This document shows positions 25,317 to 33,601 of a stretch of DNA of 40,072 bases, one piece after another. The stretch comes from an uncultured Clostridium sp. Its GTDB lineage: Bacteria; Bacillota; Clostridia; Lachnospirales; Lachnospiraceae. The notes under the pieces are model-generated. The model was not told the DNA's origin, did not search any database, and saw only the letters and a list, made by a program, of their open reading frames with translations. Numbering within the stretch: the first letter of the stretch is position 1; each line of letters begins with the position of its first letter. The position numbers were made by a program, and so were the translations under genes. The DNA is taken from assembly GCA_946553025.1 (NCBI GenBank), contig CAMNRM010000049.1, positions 1-40,072 of the forward strand. Reading direction: 5' to 3'.

Positions 25317-27263
25317 ATGAGTATTGATAAAAACAGCCGTGCGGCAAGGCAGATGAATGGTCAGGCACCGAGAAGGCCAGAACGTCGTCCGGCCAGCCGT
25401 CGTCCTATAAGTTCACCGGGCCGCCGGCTGCCCAGTTCCGAAACTTCCCGTGTTTCTTCGACCTCAGGCTGCCGCCGCGCTGCTTCCGGCGGTGATCGAA
25501 GAGGTACGGGAAAAAGAACAGGAAGAAAATACAAAAAAGGAAGACGTCTGGCTCCATGGAAAATTGCCGTTCTGGCGGGTTTGCTTTTGATTGTCACGTC
25601 GGTGAGCGGGGCTGTCTATTATGTAAATCATTTGCTTGGAAAGACGATGGATCTGGGTGTGGATATGGAAGAAAAGACGAATCCAAACCTGGATATTGAA
25701 ACAAAGAGGGTGCAGAAGGGGTTCTGGAAAATCGCCGTTTTCGGCGTGGATTCCACGGACGGAAATCTGGGAAAGGGTGCCAATTCGGACGTTATTATTA
25801 TCTGCAGCATAAACTGGGAAACCGGGGAGATTAAGATGTCGAGTGTCTACCGGGATACTTTCTTAAAGGTAGGAGAAAAGAATCCTTACCGAAAGGTTAA
25901 TGAAGCCTATGCCCGGGGCGGCCCGGATCAGGCGATCAATGCGCTGAATGAAAACCTGGATATTGAAGTGGATGATTTTGTTTCGGTGAACTGGAAGGCA
26001 ATTGCTGACGGCATAAATATTCTGGGCGGCGTGGATATCGAAGTAACACCGGAAGAATTTACCCAGATTAACGGCTATATCACATCCGTGGTTGAAAATA
26101 CGGGGATACCTTCCTTCCATCTGAAGGCCCCTGGTTTCCAGCATGTGGACGGGGTACAGGCCGTGGCCTACTGCCGCCTGCGGAAGATGGATACCGATTT
26201 TCGGCGTACAGAGCGTCAGAGGGCAGTGATCAGCCAGTGTCTGGCAAAGGCAAAGTCGGCAGATTTAAAGGTGCTGCGCACGGCGATTCTTGCCTGTTTC
26301 CCCCAGGTATCCACCAGCGTAGATATGCAGGATTTAATTGATCTGGCTTTAATTGTAAAAGATTTTCATATCGGGGACACCGCAGGATTTCCATTTGACC
26401 TAAAAATCCAGGATGTGGGAAAACTCGACTGTGTCGTTCCGGTTACGTTAAGCTCCAATGTGGTCAAGCTTCATCAGTTTTTATTTGGAACCGAGAATTA
26501 TAAGCCATCCGATCATGTAGAAGAAATCAGTAAGGATATTGCCTATCTCAGTGCCAAACAGCCGGATTCCGGTGAAAAACTTAACGAGGAAGATATCGAA
26601 CGGATGAATTCCAGTACGGGTTCTTCGGAGAAGACAACCAAGAGCCGGGAAGAGGATGAAGAGGACGAAACAGAAGAAACCAGAGAACGGACTTCGGAGT
26701 CTTCGGATGAATCCGACGAAAATGAAGAGCATGAAGGAAGTACATCGGAAGGAGAGTCTGAGGGCAGGGAAGATCCGGACAACAATCCGGATGAATCGGC
26801 ATCCGAAGGGGAGTCTGAAAGCAATGGTTCCGAGTCCAGAACGCATACGGATGAATCTTCCGGCGACGAGAGAAACCCGTCTTCGGTAACCCGGGACGAC
26901 GGTCATGGAAATACAAACCCGACAGGCTCGACAAGACCCACGGCACCGGCGCAGGAATCCACAACTTCCGAGGAAAATCTCCATCTTGGACCCGGCGGAA
27001 CTTCACCGACCGTACCCGGCACAAATGTGCCCACAGCACCATCTGCCAATCCTTCGGCTGGCCCGGGAGGAAATACATCGGCTGGCCCGGGAGGAAGTCC
27101 TGGCCCGGGGGCAAATACCAGTCAGCCTTCGGCTCCGGGAGGAGATAGCAGCGCAGGCCCGGGAGCAGCGGGAAACGGCCGTTCAGGAACGGTGTACACG
27201 ACACGTCCCATAGCGACAGAACCTAACCAGGAGAATGAAGGCGGCCCCGGCTATGAGCATTAA
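25317..27263 (+). CDS. LytR-CpsA-Psr (LCP) family cell-wall ligase
   Basis: A 648-aa membrane protein. LCP enzymes transfer teichoic acids or polysaccharides from undecaprenyl carriers to peptidoglycan. Residues 1-78 are Arg/Pro-rich and cytoplasmic; a TM helix lies at about 82-103. The LCP domain spans about 135-380: GVDSTDGNLGKGANSDVIII, SVYRDTFLKVG, NEAYARGGPDQAINALNENL, GGVDIEVTPEEF, and YCRLRKMDTDFRRTERQR with the arginines that hold the phosphates. The tail (about 430-648) is low complexity, first Glu/Ser-rich and acidic, then Pro/Gly/Thr-rich. The ATG follows AGGAGG. Confidence 0.92.
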   Translation: MSIDKNSRAARQMNGQAPRRPERRPASRRPISSPGRRLPSSETSRVSSTSGCRRAASGGDRRGTGKRTGRKYKKGRRLAPWKIAVLAGLLLIVTSVSGAVYYVNHLLGKTMDLGVDMEEKTNPNLDIETKRVQKGFWKIAVFGVDSTDGNLGKGANSDVIIICSINWETGEIKMSSVYRDTFLKVGEKNPYRKVNEAYARGGPDQAINALNENLDIEVDDFVSVNWKAIADGINILGGVDIEVTPEEFTQINGYITSVVENTGIPSFHLKAPGFQHVDGVQAVAYCRLRKMDTDFRRTERQRAVISQCLAKAKSADLKVLRTAILACFPQVSTSVDMQDLIDLALIVKDFHIGDTAGFPFDLKIQDVGKLDCVVPVTLSSNVVKLHQFLFGTENYKPSDHVEEISKDIAYLSAKQPDSGEKLNEEDIERMNSSTGSSEKTTKSREEDEEDETEETRERTSESSDESDENEEHEGSTSEGESEGREDPDNNPDESASEGESESNGSESRTHTDESSGDERNPSSVTRDDGHGNTNPTGSTRPTAPAQESTTSEENLHLGPGGTSPTVPGTNVPTAPSANPSAGPGGNTSAGPGGSPGPGANTSQPSAPGGDSSAGPGAAGNGRSGTVYTTRPIATEPNQENEGGPGYEH

Positions 27264-27281
27264 CCCAAAGGGCAGGATATG

Positions 27282-27298
27282 CTGTGAAACGCGCACAG
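27282..27298 (+). other. Short hairpin before glnA
   Basis: CTGTG (27282-27286) and CACAG (27294-27298) with a 7-nt loop AAACGCG. No T-run. It does not carry the A1/G4 hexaloop pattern of ANTAR RNA targets. Confidence 0.3.
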
Positions 27299-27311
27299 AA
27301 TGGAGGAAAAG

Positions 27312-28655
27312 ATGAGCAGATATCAACAGGAAGATATTCTCCGCATTGCAAAAGAGGAGGATGTAGAGTTTATCCGGCTTCAGTTTACGGATATTTTTGG
27401 AATGTTAAAAAATGTGGCGATAACGGTCAGCCAGCTGGAAAAGGCTCTGGACAACCGCTGTATGTTTGACGGTTCTTCAATTGAGGGCTTTGTTCGGGAC
27501 GATGAAACGGATATGTTCCTTTATCCGGATTTGGATACCTTTGAGATCTTTCCCTGGAGGCCCCAGCAGGGAAAGGTAGCCCGTCTGATCTGTGACGTGT
27601 ACCGCCCGGACGGAACGCCCTTTGAGGGAGATCCGAGATATGTGCTGCGCAAGGCGTTAAACCATGCAAAAAATATGGGCTATGATTTCTTTGTCGGGCC
27701 GGAGTGCGAGTTTTTCCTCTTTCACTTAGACGATCAGGGGCTTCCGACGACGACAACCCATGAGAAGGCAGGCTATTTTGATGTGGGGCCGGTAGATTTT
27801 GCAGAAAATGTCCGCAGGGATATTGTGCTGAACTTAGAGGAGATGGGCTTTGAGATTGAAGCCTCCCATCATGAGATTGCTCCAGGCCAGCATGAGATTG
27901 ACTTCCATTACAATGAAGGACTGATTACGGCAGATAATATTATGACCTTTAAGATGGCAGTCAAAGCCATTGCCAAGCGTCACGGCCTTCATGCCACTTT
28001 TATGCCCAAGCCCAAGGAAGGGGTGAACGGTTCCGGAATGCATATTAATCTTTCGCTCTTTGACGGGGACGGGAAGAACGTTTTTGAAGATGTTAAGGAC
28101 CGGAAGGGCCTGGGGCTGAGCAAAACCGCCTATGCCTTTATGGCCGGGGTGTTAAAGCATGTCAATGGAATGGCGCTTTTAACCAATCCCCTGGTAAATT
28201 CCTATAAGCGGCTGGTTCCCGGCTACGATGCGCCGATTTATATTGGCTGGTCGCCCTATGCCAGCAGAAACTGCCTTATGCGTATCCCGATTACCCGCGG
28301 GAACGGAACCCGGGTGGAACTTCGCAGTCCTGATTCTGCGATGAATCCGTATCTGGCTCTGGCGGTAATCTTAGAATCCGGGCTGGAGGGCATAGAAAAG
28401 CATCTGGAGCTCTCCGAGCCGGTGAAGAAAAATCCGTTCACCCTGACCAAAGAAGAGCGTGAGAAAACAGGGATAAGCCAGATTCCCAATACCCTGGGAA
28501 GGGCGATTGAAGCGTTTGAAGAAGATCCGTTTATCCGCAGGGTTTTAGGCGAGCATATTTACAGCAAATACTTAGAAGCAAAAAAAGAAGAGTGGCGCGA
28601 GTTCCGTGCACAGGTAACAAACTGGGAGGTAGACCAGTATCTGTTTAAATATTAA
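27312..28655 (+). CDS. glnA: Glutamine synthetase, type I
   Basis: This enzyme joins ammonia to glutamate using ATP. The 447-aa protein is of GlnA (GSI-alpha) length. It shows FIRLQFTDIFGMLKNV, FDGSSIEGFVRDDETDM (the Asp-loop region), GPECEFFLFH (metal Glu), the ASHHEIAPGQHEIDF metal and ATP box, KPKEGVNGSGMHINLSL, and RIPITRGNGTRVELRSPDS. ATG 27312 follows GGAGG; an in-frame ATG at 27300 lies upstream of that site. Only 48 nt separate it from the LCP stop, so it may be read from upstream or from a promoter inside that gene. The ANTAR regulator follows. Confidence 0.96.
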   Translation: MSRYQQEDILRIAKEEDVEFIRLQFTDIFGMLKNVAITVSQLEKALDNRCMFDGSSIEGFVRDDETDMFLYPDLDTFEIFPWRPQQGKVARLICDVYRPDGTPFEGDPRYVLRKALNHAKNMGYDFFVGPECEFFLFHLDDQGLPTTTTHEKAGYFDVGPVDFAENVRRDIVLNLEEMGFEIEASHHEIAPGQHEIDFHYNEGLITADNIMTFKMAVKAIAKRHGLHATFMPKPKEGVNGSGMHINLSLFDGDGKNVFEDVKDRKGLGLSKTAYAFMAGVLKHVNGMALLTNPLVNSYKRLVPGYDAPIYIGWSPYASRNCLMRIPITRGNGTRVELRSPDSAMNPYLALAVILESGLEGIEKHLELSEPVKKNPFTLTKEEREKTGISQIPNTLGRAIEAFEEDPFIRRVLGEHIYSKYLEAKKEEWREFRAQVTNWEVDQYLFKY

Positions 28656-28739
28656 GCCTGCTTTGTCCTTGCGATCGCATTATGGATTGCTGATCGAATA
28701 GGCTATCGGGCAGGACTTCTGGCAGACGGGGGTGAGGAT

Positions 28740-29291
28740 GTGCAGCCCATTGTGATAGCGTTTTCTAAAATGGAAGACGGAAAAAAGATAAAAACGATAG
28801 TAACGCAGAGCGGATATTCCGTAAGGGCGCTCTGTACTACAGCTTCGCAGGTTTTAAGTATCTGTGACGATATAAAAAGCGGGATTGTGATTCACGGCTT
28901 TCGTTTTCCCGATATGCTGTACGAAGAACTTAGAGAATGTCTTCCCGATTCGGTGGATATGCTTTTGCTTGCATCACCCAGTCACTGGACACATCCGGCA
29001 CCCTCCGGGTGTGTCTACCTGCCCATGCCTTTAAAGGTTCATGAGTTTGTCAGTACACTGGGAATGATGGTTCAGGCGCAGAACCAGAAGAAAAAACTGA
29101 AATACAGCCAGCCCAAAAAACGCACAGAAGAAGAACAGCAGGTGATTCAGAAGGCCAAGCGCCTGCTTATCGAGAGAAATAACATGACGGAAGCCCAGGC
29201 ACACCGCTATATCCAGAAATGCAGCATGGACAGCGGCACGGATATGACGGAAACGGCCTATATGATTCTGCGTCTGGGCTGTGATTTGTAG
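28740..29291 (+). CDS. ANTAR-domain RNA-binding antiterminator
   Basis: A 183-aa response-regulator-like protein. The N-terminal half (1-115) is receiver-like but lacks a clear phospho-acceptor pattern. A coiled linker (about 110-135, Lys/Glu-rich) leads to the ANTAR three-helix domain (about 130-183), seen as QKAKRLLIERNNMTEAQAHR and then YIQKCSMDSG with the closing hydrophobic turn. GTG start. In clostridia a similar protein encoded next to glnA prevents early termination of glutamine-synthetase transcripts; that role is inferred here from position. Confidence 0.85.
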   Translation: MQPIVIAFSKMEDGKKIKTIVTQSGYSVRALCTTASQVLSICDDIKSGIVIHGFRFPDMLYEELRECLPDSVDMLLLASPSHWTHPAPSGCVYLPMPLKVHEFVSTLGMMVQAQNQKKKLKYSQPKKRTEEEQQVIQKAKRLLIERNNMTEAQAHRYIQKCSMDSGTDMTETAYMILRLGCDL

Positions 29292-29303
29292 GGGAGTTTT
29301 TTA

Positions 29304-29335
29304 TTTAATGCTTTAATGCTTCAACGTTTCAACGT
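29304..29335 (+). repeat. Paired octamer tandem repeats
   Basis: TTTAATGC occurs twice in a row (29304-29319), then TTCAACGT twice (29320-29335). The second octamer differs from the first by a few bases. It is in the gap before dapF. Confidence 0.6.
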
Positions 29336-29402
29336 TTTAATTTTGACATTTTGAGGCTTAAGGATTTGATTTTTATTGGATAACAGGTAAAAGGAGAAGC
29401 GG

Positions 29403-30221
29403 ATGAAATTTACAAAGATGCATGGCATCAGTAATGATTATGTCTATGTCAACGGCTTTGAAGAAAACGTAAAAGATCCTGCACGCACGGCCCGTCTGGT
29501 CAGCGAGCGGCGAACGGGGATTGGTTCAGATGGTTTGATTATCATTGCCCCTTCACAAAAAGCGGACTGCCGGATGATTATGTATAACGCCGACGGAACC
29601 GAAGGCGCGATGTGCGGGAACGGTATCCGCTGTGTGGGAAAATACGCCTATGAGCACGGCATTTCCGGAAAAAATCCCATGACGGTGGAAACAAAGGCGG
29701 GAAATAAGGTGCTGCATTTTACCTTGAAGGACGGAAAGGTGGAAAAGGTTACTGTGGATATGGGGATTCCCGAGCAGACCTCCCTTGTTCCCGAGCCGAT
29801 AACGGTTGAAGGAAAAGACTATTCTTTTGTCGGGATATCTATGGGAAATCCTCATGCCGTATATTTTATGGAGGAGATTGACGGGCTGGATCTGGAGAAC
29901 ATCGGCCCGGGCTTTGAAAATCATCCGCGCTTTCCGGATCGGACGAACAGTGAGTTTATTCAGATCGTGGATCGAAACCATATCCGGATGCGGGTGTGGG
30001 AGCGGGGAAGCGGGGAAACCTGGGCCTGCGGAACCGGGGCAACGGCCAGCGCAGTGGCGGCAGTGCTTTCAGGCTATACCGAAAACCGGGTGACGGTTTC
30101 CCTTAGAGGGGGAGATTTGGAGATCTTCTGGGACAGGGAAAGCGGCCATGCATTTATGACAGGGGAAGCGACGGAGGTCTTTACGGGGGAAATCCATCTG
30201 CCCTGGGAAGAGATTGTTTAG
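29403..30221 (+). CDS. dapF: Diaminopimelate epimerase
   Basis: DapF converts LL- to meso-diaminopimelate for lysine and peptidoglycan. The 272-aa protein starts MKFTKMHGISNDYVYVNGFE. It has both catalytic cysteines, in AMCGNGIRCVGKYAYEHG and ETWACGTGATASAVAAV, plus MGNPHAVYF and NSEFIQIV substrate loops. AAGGAG precedes the ATG. With dapL downstream it completes the short aminotransferase route. Confidence 0.97.
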   Translation: MKFTKMHGISNDYVYVNGFEENVKDPARTARLVSERRTGIGSDGLIIIAPSQKADCRMIMYNADGTEGAMCGNGIRCVGKYAYEHGISGKNPMTVETKAGNKVLHFTLKDGKVEKVTVDMGIPEQTSLVPEPITVEGKDYSFVGISMGNPHAVYFMEEIDGLDLENIGPGFENHPRFPDRTNSEFIQIVDRNHIRMRVWERGSGETWACGTGATASAVAAVLSGYTENRVTVSLRGGDLEIFWDRESGHAFMTGEATEVFTGEIHLPWEEIV

Positions 30222-30264
30222 GGCGATGTTTTTTTTGCGGGGTGCGGCAGTGGGGAAATACCTG

Positions 30265-30290
30265 GTTACTGTGAACGTGTGAACAGTAAC
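30265..30290 (+). repeat. Dispersed palindrome copy
   Basis: GTTACTGT, core GAACGTGTGA, ACAGTAAC; both arms perfect. It lies between dapF and dapL. Confidence 0.8.
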
Positions 30291-30334
30291 AATACCTGGA
30301 TGTGTGCTAAAGGATGCACGGGATGGAGGAAGAG

Positions 30335-31549
30335 ATGAAAATAAATCATAATTATCAGAAACTGCCGGGAAGCTATTTGTTTTCTACCATTGCCAAAAAG
30401 GTGGCAGTTTACGGGAAAGAACATCCGGAAGCGGAGATTATCCGGCTGGGGATTGGCGATGTGACCCTGCCGATTGCGCCCTCGATTGTGAAGGCCATGC
30501 ATGAGGCGGTGGAGGAGATGGGTCATGCAGAAACCTTCCGCGGCTATGCACCGGATCTGGGCTATGATTTTCTGCGTGAGGCGATAGCAAAGACGGATTA
30601 TAAGCGGTTAGGCTGTGAGGTTTTTTCGGATGAGATTTTTATCTCAGACGGGGCAAAATGTGACTGCGGAAATATTCAGGAACTGTTTTCCGCCGAGGCA
30701 AAGATTGCCGTTTGCGACCCGGTTTATCCCGTATATGTGGATTCTAATGTGATGGCGGGGCGTACCGGGGAATGGGATGAAGCTTTCGGAAGATGGTCGA
30801 ATGTGATTTATCTGCCCTGTACGAAGGAGAACGGGTTTGTTCCGGAACTTCCAAAAGAAACGCCGGATTTGATTTATCTGTGCAATCCGAATAATCCGAC
30901 GGGGACGACATTAAACCGAGAACAGCTGAAGGTTTGGGTGGATTACGCCAATGCACATGACGCGGTGATTATGTATGATGCGGCGTATGAGGCGTATATT
31001 CAGGAGGAGGATGTGCCGCACAGTATCTTTGAGATTGACGGGGCGAGAAGCTGTGCGGTGGAATTTCGATCCTTTTCCAAAAATGCAGGGTTTACGGGGG
31101 TAAGGCTTGGATTTACGGTGATTCCTAAGGAACTGGTGCGGGAAGGCGTTTCTTTGCATTCGATGTGGGCAAGGAGGCATGGGACGAAGTATAACGGAGC
31201 GCCCTATATTCAGCAGAAGGCCGGGCTGGCGGTTTATGGCGATGAGGGGCAGAAGGAGATTAGGGAGCAGATCCGGTATTATATGCGGAATGCGAAGGTG
31301 ATTTATGAGGGCTTGAAGAAGTTAGGGTATGAGGTGTTTGGCGGGGTGAATTCGCCTTATGTGTGGCTGTATACAGGGGAGAGGAGTTCATGGGAGTTTT
31401 TTGATGAGCTGCTGGATAAAGCCCATGTAGTGGGAACGCCCGGAAGCGGGTTTGGGCCGGAGGGGGAGCATTATTTCCGGCTTACCGGGTTTGGGAGTTA
31501 TGAGAATACGGTGAGGGCGGTTGAGAGGATGAAGGAGATGGGGAGGTAA
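30335..31549 (+). CDS. dapL: LL-diaminopimelate aminotransferase
   Basis: DapL makes LL-diaminopimelate directly from tetrahydrodipicolinate with glutamate as donor. The 404-aa protein shows NYQKLPGSYLFSTIAKKV and IIRLGIGDVTLPIAPSIV, both strongly characteristic. It has SDGAKCDCGNIQELF, LCNPNNPTGTTL, MYDAAYEAYI, and FRSFSKNAGFTGVRLGFTVI with the PLP lysine. ATG 30335 follows GGAGG; ATGs at 30314 and 30323 are in frame but the site lies after them. Codon and G usage near the 3' end is notably purine-rich. Confidence 0.97.
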   Translation: MKINHNYQKLPGSYLFSTIAKKVAVYGKEHPEAEIIRLGIGDVTLPIAPSIVKAMHEAVEEMGHAETFRGYAPDLGYDFLREAIAKTDYKRLGCEVFSDEIFISDGAKCDCGNIQELFSAEAKIAVCDPVYPVYVDSNVMAGRTGEWDEAFGRWSNVIYLPCTKENGFVPELPKETPDLIYLCNPNNPTGTTLNREQLKVWVDYANAHDAVIMYDAAYEAYIQEEDVPHSIFEIDGARSCAVEFRSFSKNAGFTGVRLGFTVIPKELVREGVSLHSMWARRHGTKYNGAPYIQQKAGLAVYGDEGQKEIREQIRYYMRNAKVIYEGLKKLGYEVFGGVNSPYVWLYTGERSSWEFFDELLDKAHVVGTPGSGFGPEGEHYFRLTGFGSYENTVRAVERMKEMGR

Positions 31550-31577
31550 ATGGGAAAGGTTGGTTAGTGTCCCGCCC

Positions 31578-31715
31578 GCGGAGAAAGGGCTGTGTTCCGT
31601 CGTCACCGCGCTCTCGCTCCGCAAAAAACGCAGCGGACGCTAAGTTCGTGGAAGACCTCACTAAGCGCCGGCGTTTTTTGAGGGGATTCCTCACGGAACA
31701 CAGCCCTTTCTCCGC
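31578..31715 (-). repeat. Structured intergenic element, copy 2 (candidate ncRNA)
   Basis: The outer stem is 23 bp, perfect: the arms are 31578-31600 and 31693-31715, and include GTTCCGT and ACGGAAC. Read on the minus strand it aligns along its whole length with copy 1 at 17436. The inner stem here is CAAAAAACGC with GCGTTTTTTG where copy 1 has GAACGT with ACGTTC, and the small hairpin is AGC-GAGA-GCG. It lies 95 nt after the ABC-F stop in that gene's sense direction, and directly after dapL on the other strand. Confidence 0.75.
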
Positions 31716-31810
31716 TGCTTTGTAGGCTGGCTGGGGAAAGGGGGTTTTTGTTTTTAGGATTTTTCTTTTTTGTTATTAGAGTTTCTGGATTTTAATGTGT
31801 GTTCCCCTTT

Positions 31811-33439
31811 TTAGAGTTTTAGGGTTTTTGTTGCTATGGTTTGGGCGAATCTTTGGTCGTGTTCTACGATGAGCATGGTGGGGCGGTAGGTTTGGATTAG
31901 GGTTTCTATCTGCATTCGTGAAAAGATATCGATATAGTTTAGCGGCTCGTCCCAGATGTACAGGTGGGCGGGGGTGAGGAGGCTGGCGGCTATTAAAACT
32001 TTTTTCTTTTGTCCTTCGGAGAATTCTTCCATGGGTTTTTGGAATTGTTCTCTTTCCAGGTCAAGCTGGCGAAGGAGGGCGTAAAATAAGGGCTCGGACA
32101 GGTTATGTTGGTTGCTGAAGGTTTTTAGTTTTCCCTGGAGGAAGGATGTATCCTGGCTTACGTAGGAAACGATGAGGGAGGCTGCGGTGCGCAGGGTTCC
32201 CCATTCGGTTGGGGGAGTTGGAGTGGCTGGGTTGCTTGGGGTGGCGGCGGGGTTTTGTGGGAGTGGGGGTTTTTGGGTGCCTGGGGGGTTTGTGGTAGTC
32301 AGGGGGACTGTGCTGGTTGGGGAGGGGTTTTTTTCCAGGTGGTGCAGCAGGGTCTGGATCAGGGTGGATTTTCCGCAGCCGTTGGCTCCCTGGAGGATGA
32401 TTCGGTCGCCGGTTTGGATGGTGAAGTTCAGGTTTTGGAATAAGGGGGCTTTTGCGCCGGGATATTGGAAACCGTAGTTTTCTGCGCTTACCAGTATCTT
32501 TTTTTCGTGGGTCAGCGGCATGATTTTTAGTGGGACGGGGGTTTCGATATCGTTGAGAAGCCCTTCTTTTTGGCTGATTTCCTGTTCAATGCGTTTTTCG
32601 ATTTGTTTGACGCGGCTTTGCATCTTTTTGGTTTTTGCGCCGATGTAGGCTCTTTTTCCGCCGTGGCCGGGGTCTTTGATGGGGTCGAAGCCGATCTTTG
32701 ATGCTTCGCTTTTGTCTGCCCAGCGTTTTGCCTGTCCGGCGGCGGATTTGAGCTTGGCGATTTCTTTCTGGTGTTTTTCGTTTTCTGCCTGAGCGAACTG
32801 GTCCTTTTTTCGTTTGTTTTCCTGCCAGGAGGAGAAGTTTCCGGACTGGACTTCGATGGTCTGGCGGTTGAGTACCAGGACGTGATCGGTGCAGGCGTCT
32901 AAAAGGTCGCGGTCGTGGGATACCAGGATGAAGCCTTTTTTTCCGGAGAGGTAGGCTTTGACCGAGTCACGGCCTTTTTGATCCAGGTGATTGGTGGGTT
33001 CGTCAATCAGCAGGAAGTCATTTTCCCGGGAGAAGAGAATCGCCAGCATAACCTTTGTCTGTTCGCCGAAGCTTAAGGTGGAAAAGGGGCGGTAGAGGAT
33101 TTCGGGATCGGTGTCTAACAGGTTGAGTTCGCAGATAATCTGCCATTCTTCGACTCCGGATTTTAGGGTTTGGGCAAATGCAGAGGCGGGGCGGGCACGG
33201 TCTTCTGCGGAAATGGGGTAGGGGAAGTAGTCGAATACAGCCGGGGAGTCGATGGTTCCGGTGTAGGTGTAGTTTTCGTTTCCCGAAAGCAGGCGCAGGA
33301 AGGTGGTTTTTCCTTTTCCGTTCCGGCCGATAAAGCCCAGTTTCCAGTTGGTATCGATAGAAAAAGTTGCATGTTCAAAGATATTGTCAAAGCTTCCTTC
33401 ATAGGCGAAGGTGAGATCATTTACACGGATTTGTGCCAT
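31811..33439 (-). CDS. Lsa-type ABC-F ribosome protection protein
   Basis: A 542-aa cytoplasmic protein with two ABC ATPase domains and no membrane helices. ABC-F proteins of this type bind the E site of the ribosome and dislodge lincosamides, pleuromutilins or streptogramin A. NBD1 has Walker A GRNGKGKTT, signature STLSFGEQTK and Walker B LLIDEPTNHLD. The linker is long and basic (about 210-290), as in antibiotic-resistance ABC-Fs. NBD2 has Walker A GANGCGKST, signature EEFSEGQKKK and Walker B LYIWDEPLNYID. A Pro/Thr/Asn-rich insertion of about 45 residues (about 368-413) sits in NBD2 after Walker A. The start follows AAGGAGGA. The closest family I recognise is Lsa; the exact drug profile cannot be read. 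Confidence 0.88.
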   Translation of the reverse strand: MAQIRVNDLTFAYEGSFDNIFEHATFSIDTNWKLGFIGRNGKGKTTFLRLLSGNENYTYTGTIDSPAVFDYFPYPISAEDRARPASAFAQTLKSGVEEWQIICELNLLDTDPEILYRPFSTLSFGEQTKVMLAILFSRENDFLLIDEPTNHLDQKGRDSVKAYLSGKKGFILVSHDRDLLDACTDHVLVLNRQTIEVQSGNFSSWQENKRKKDQFAQAENEKHQKEIAKLKSAAGQAKRWADKSEASKIGFDPIKDPGHGGKRAYIGAKTKKMQSRVKQIEKRIEQEISQKEGLLNDIETPVPLKIMPLTHEKKILVSAENYGFQYPGAKAPLFQNLNFTIQTGDRIILQGANGCGKSTLIQTLLHHLEKNPSPTSTVPLTTTNPPGTQKPPLPQNPAATPSNPATPTPPTEWGTLRTAASLIVSYVSQDTSFLQGKLKTFSNQHNLSEPLFYALLRQLDLEREQFQKPMEEFSEGQKKKVLIAASLLTPAHLYIWDEPLNYIDIFSRMQIETLIQTYRPTMLIVEHDQRFAQTIATKTLKL

Positions 33440-33446
33440 AAAAAAT

Positions 33447-33474
33447 TCCTCCTTTCACGATAGCCAAAGGAGGA
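33447..33474 (-). promoter_or_regulatory. SD-sequestering hairpin of the ABC-F gene
   Basis: On the minus strand TCCTCCTTT (33474-33466) pairs perfectly with AAAGGAGGA (33455-33447), the ribosome binding site of the ABC-F gene; loop 10 nt. This would block initiation unless opened. Confidence 0.75.
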
Positions 33475-33601
33475 TTATGTTCTGTTTCTGAATTTCCCAG
33501 AAGTATTGCAGGATGATGATTGTGGGGGTAAAATCTGCAATAAGGATTGCGGGGGTAAAAATCTGCAATAAAAAAAGAGGGATCAGATGAAAACATAATC
33601 C
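33472..33601 (-). promoter_or_regulatory. Anti-sequestor pairing and direct repeats in the ABC-F leader
   Basis: GGATTATGTT (33601-33592, minus) is complementary to AACATAATCC (33481-33472), which overlaps the left arm of the SD hairpin. The two pairings cannot coexist. Between them are two near-identical direct repeats (33519-33542 and 33546-33571) whose plus strand reads ATTG, C or T, GGGGGTAAAA and ATCTGCAATAA. Confidence 0.65.

Noticed and set aside
26481-26984. Minus-strand ORFs opposite the LCP tail
   Set aside because: Low-complexity Glu/Ser codons give open antisense frames; no protein features.
32172-32477. Plus-strand Gly/Val-rich ORF opposite the ABC-F insertion
   Set aside because: Produced by the antisense of the Pro/Thr codons; the ABC-F frame is supported by motifs on both sides.
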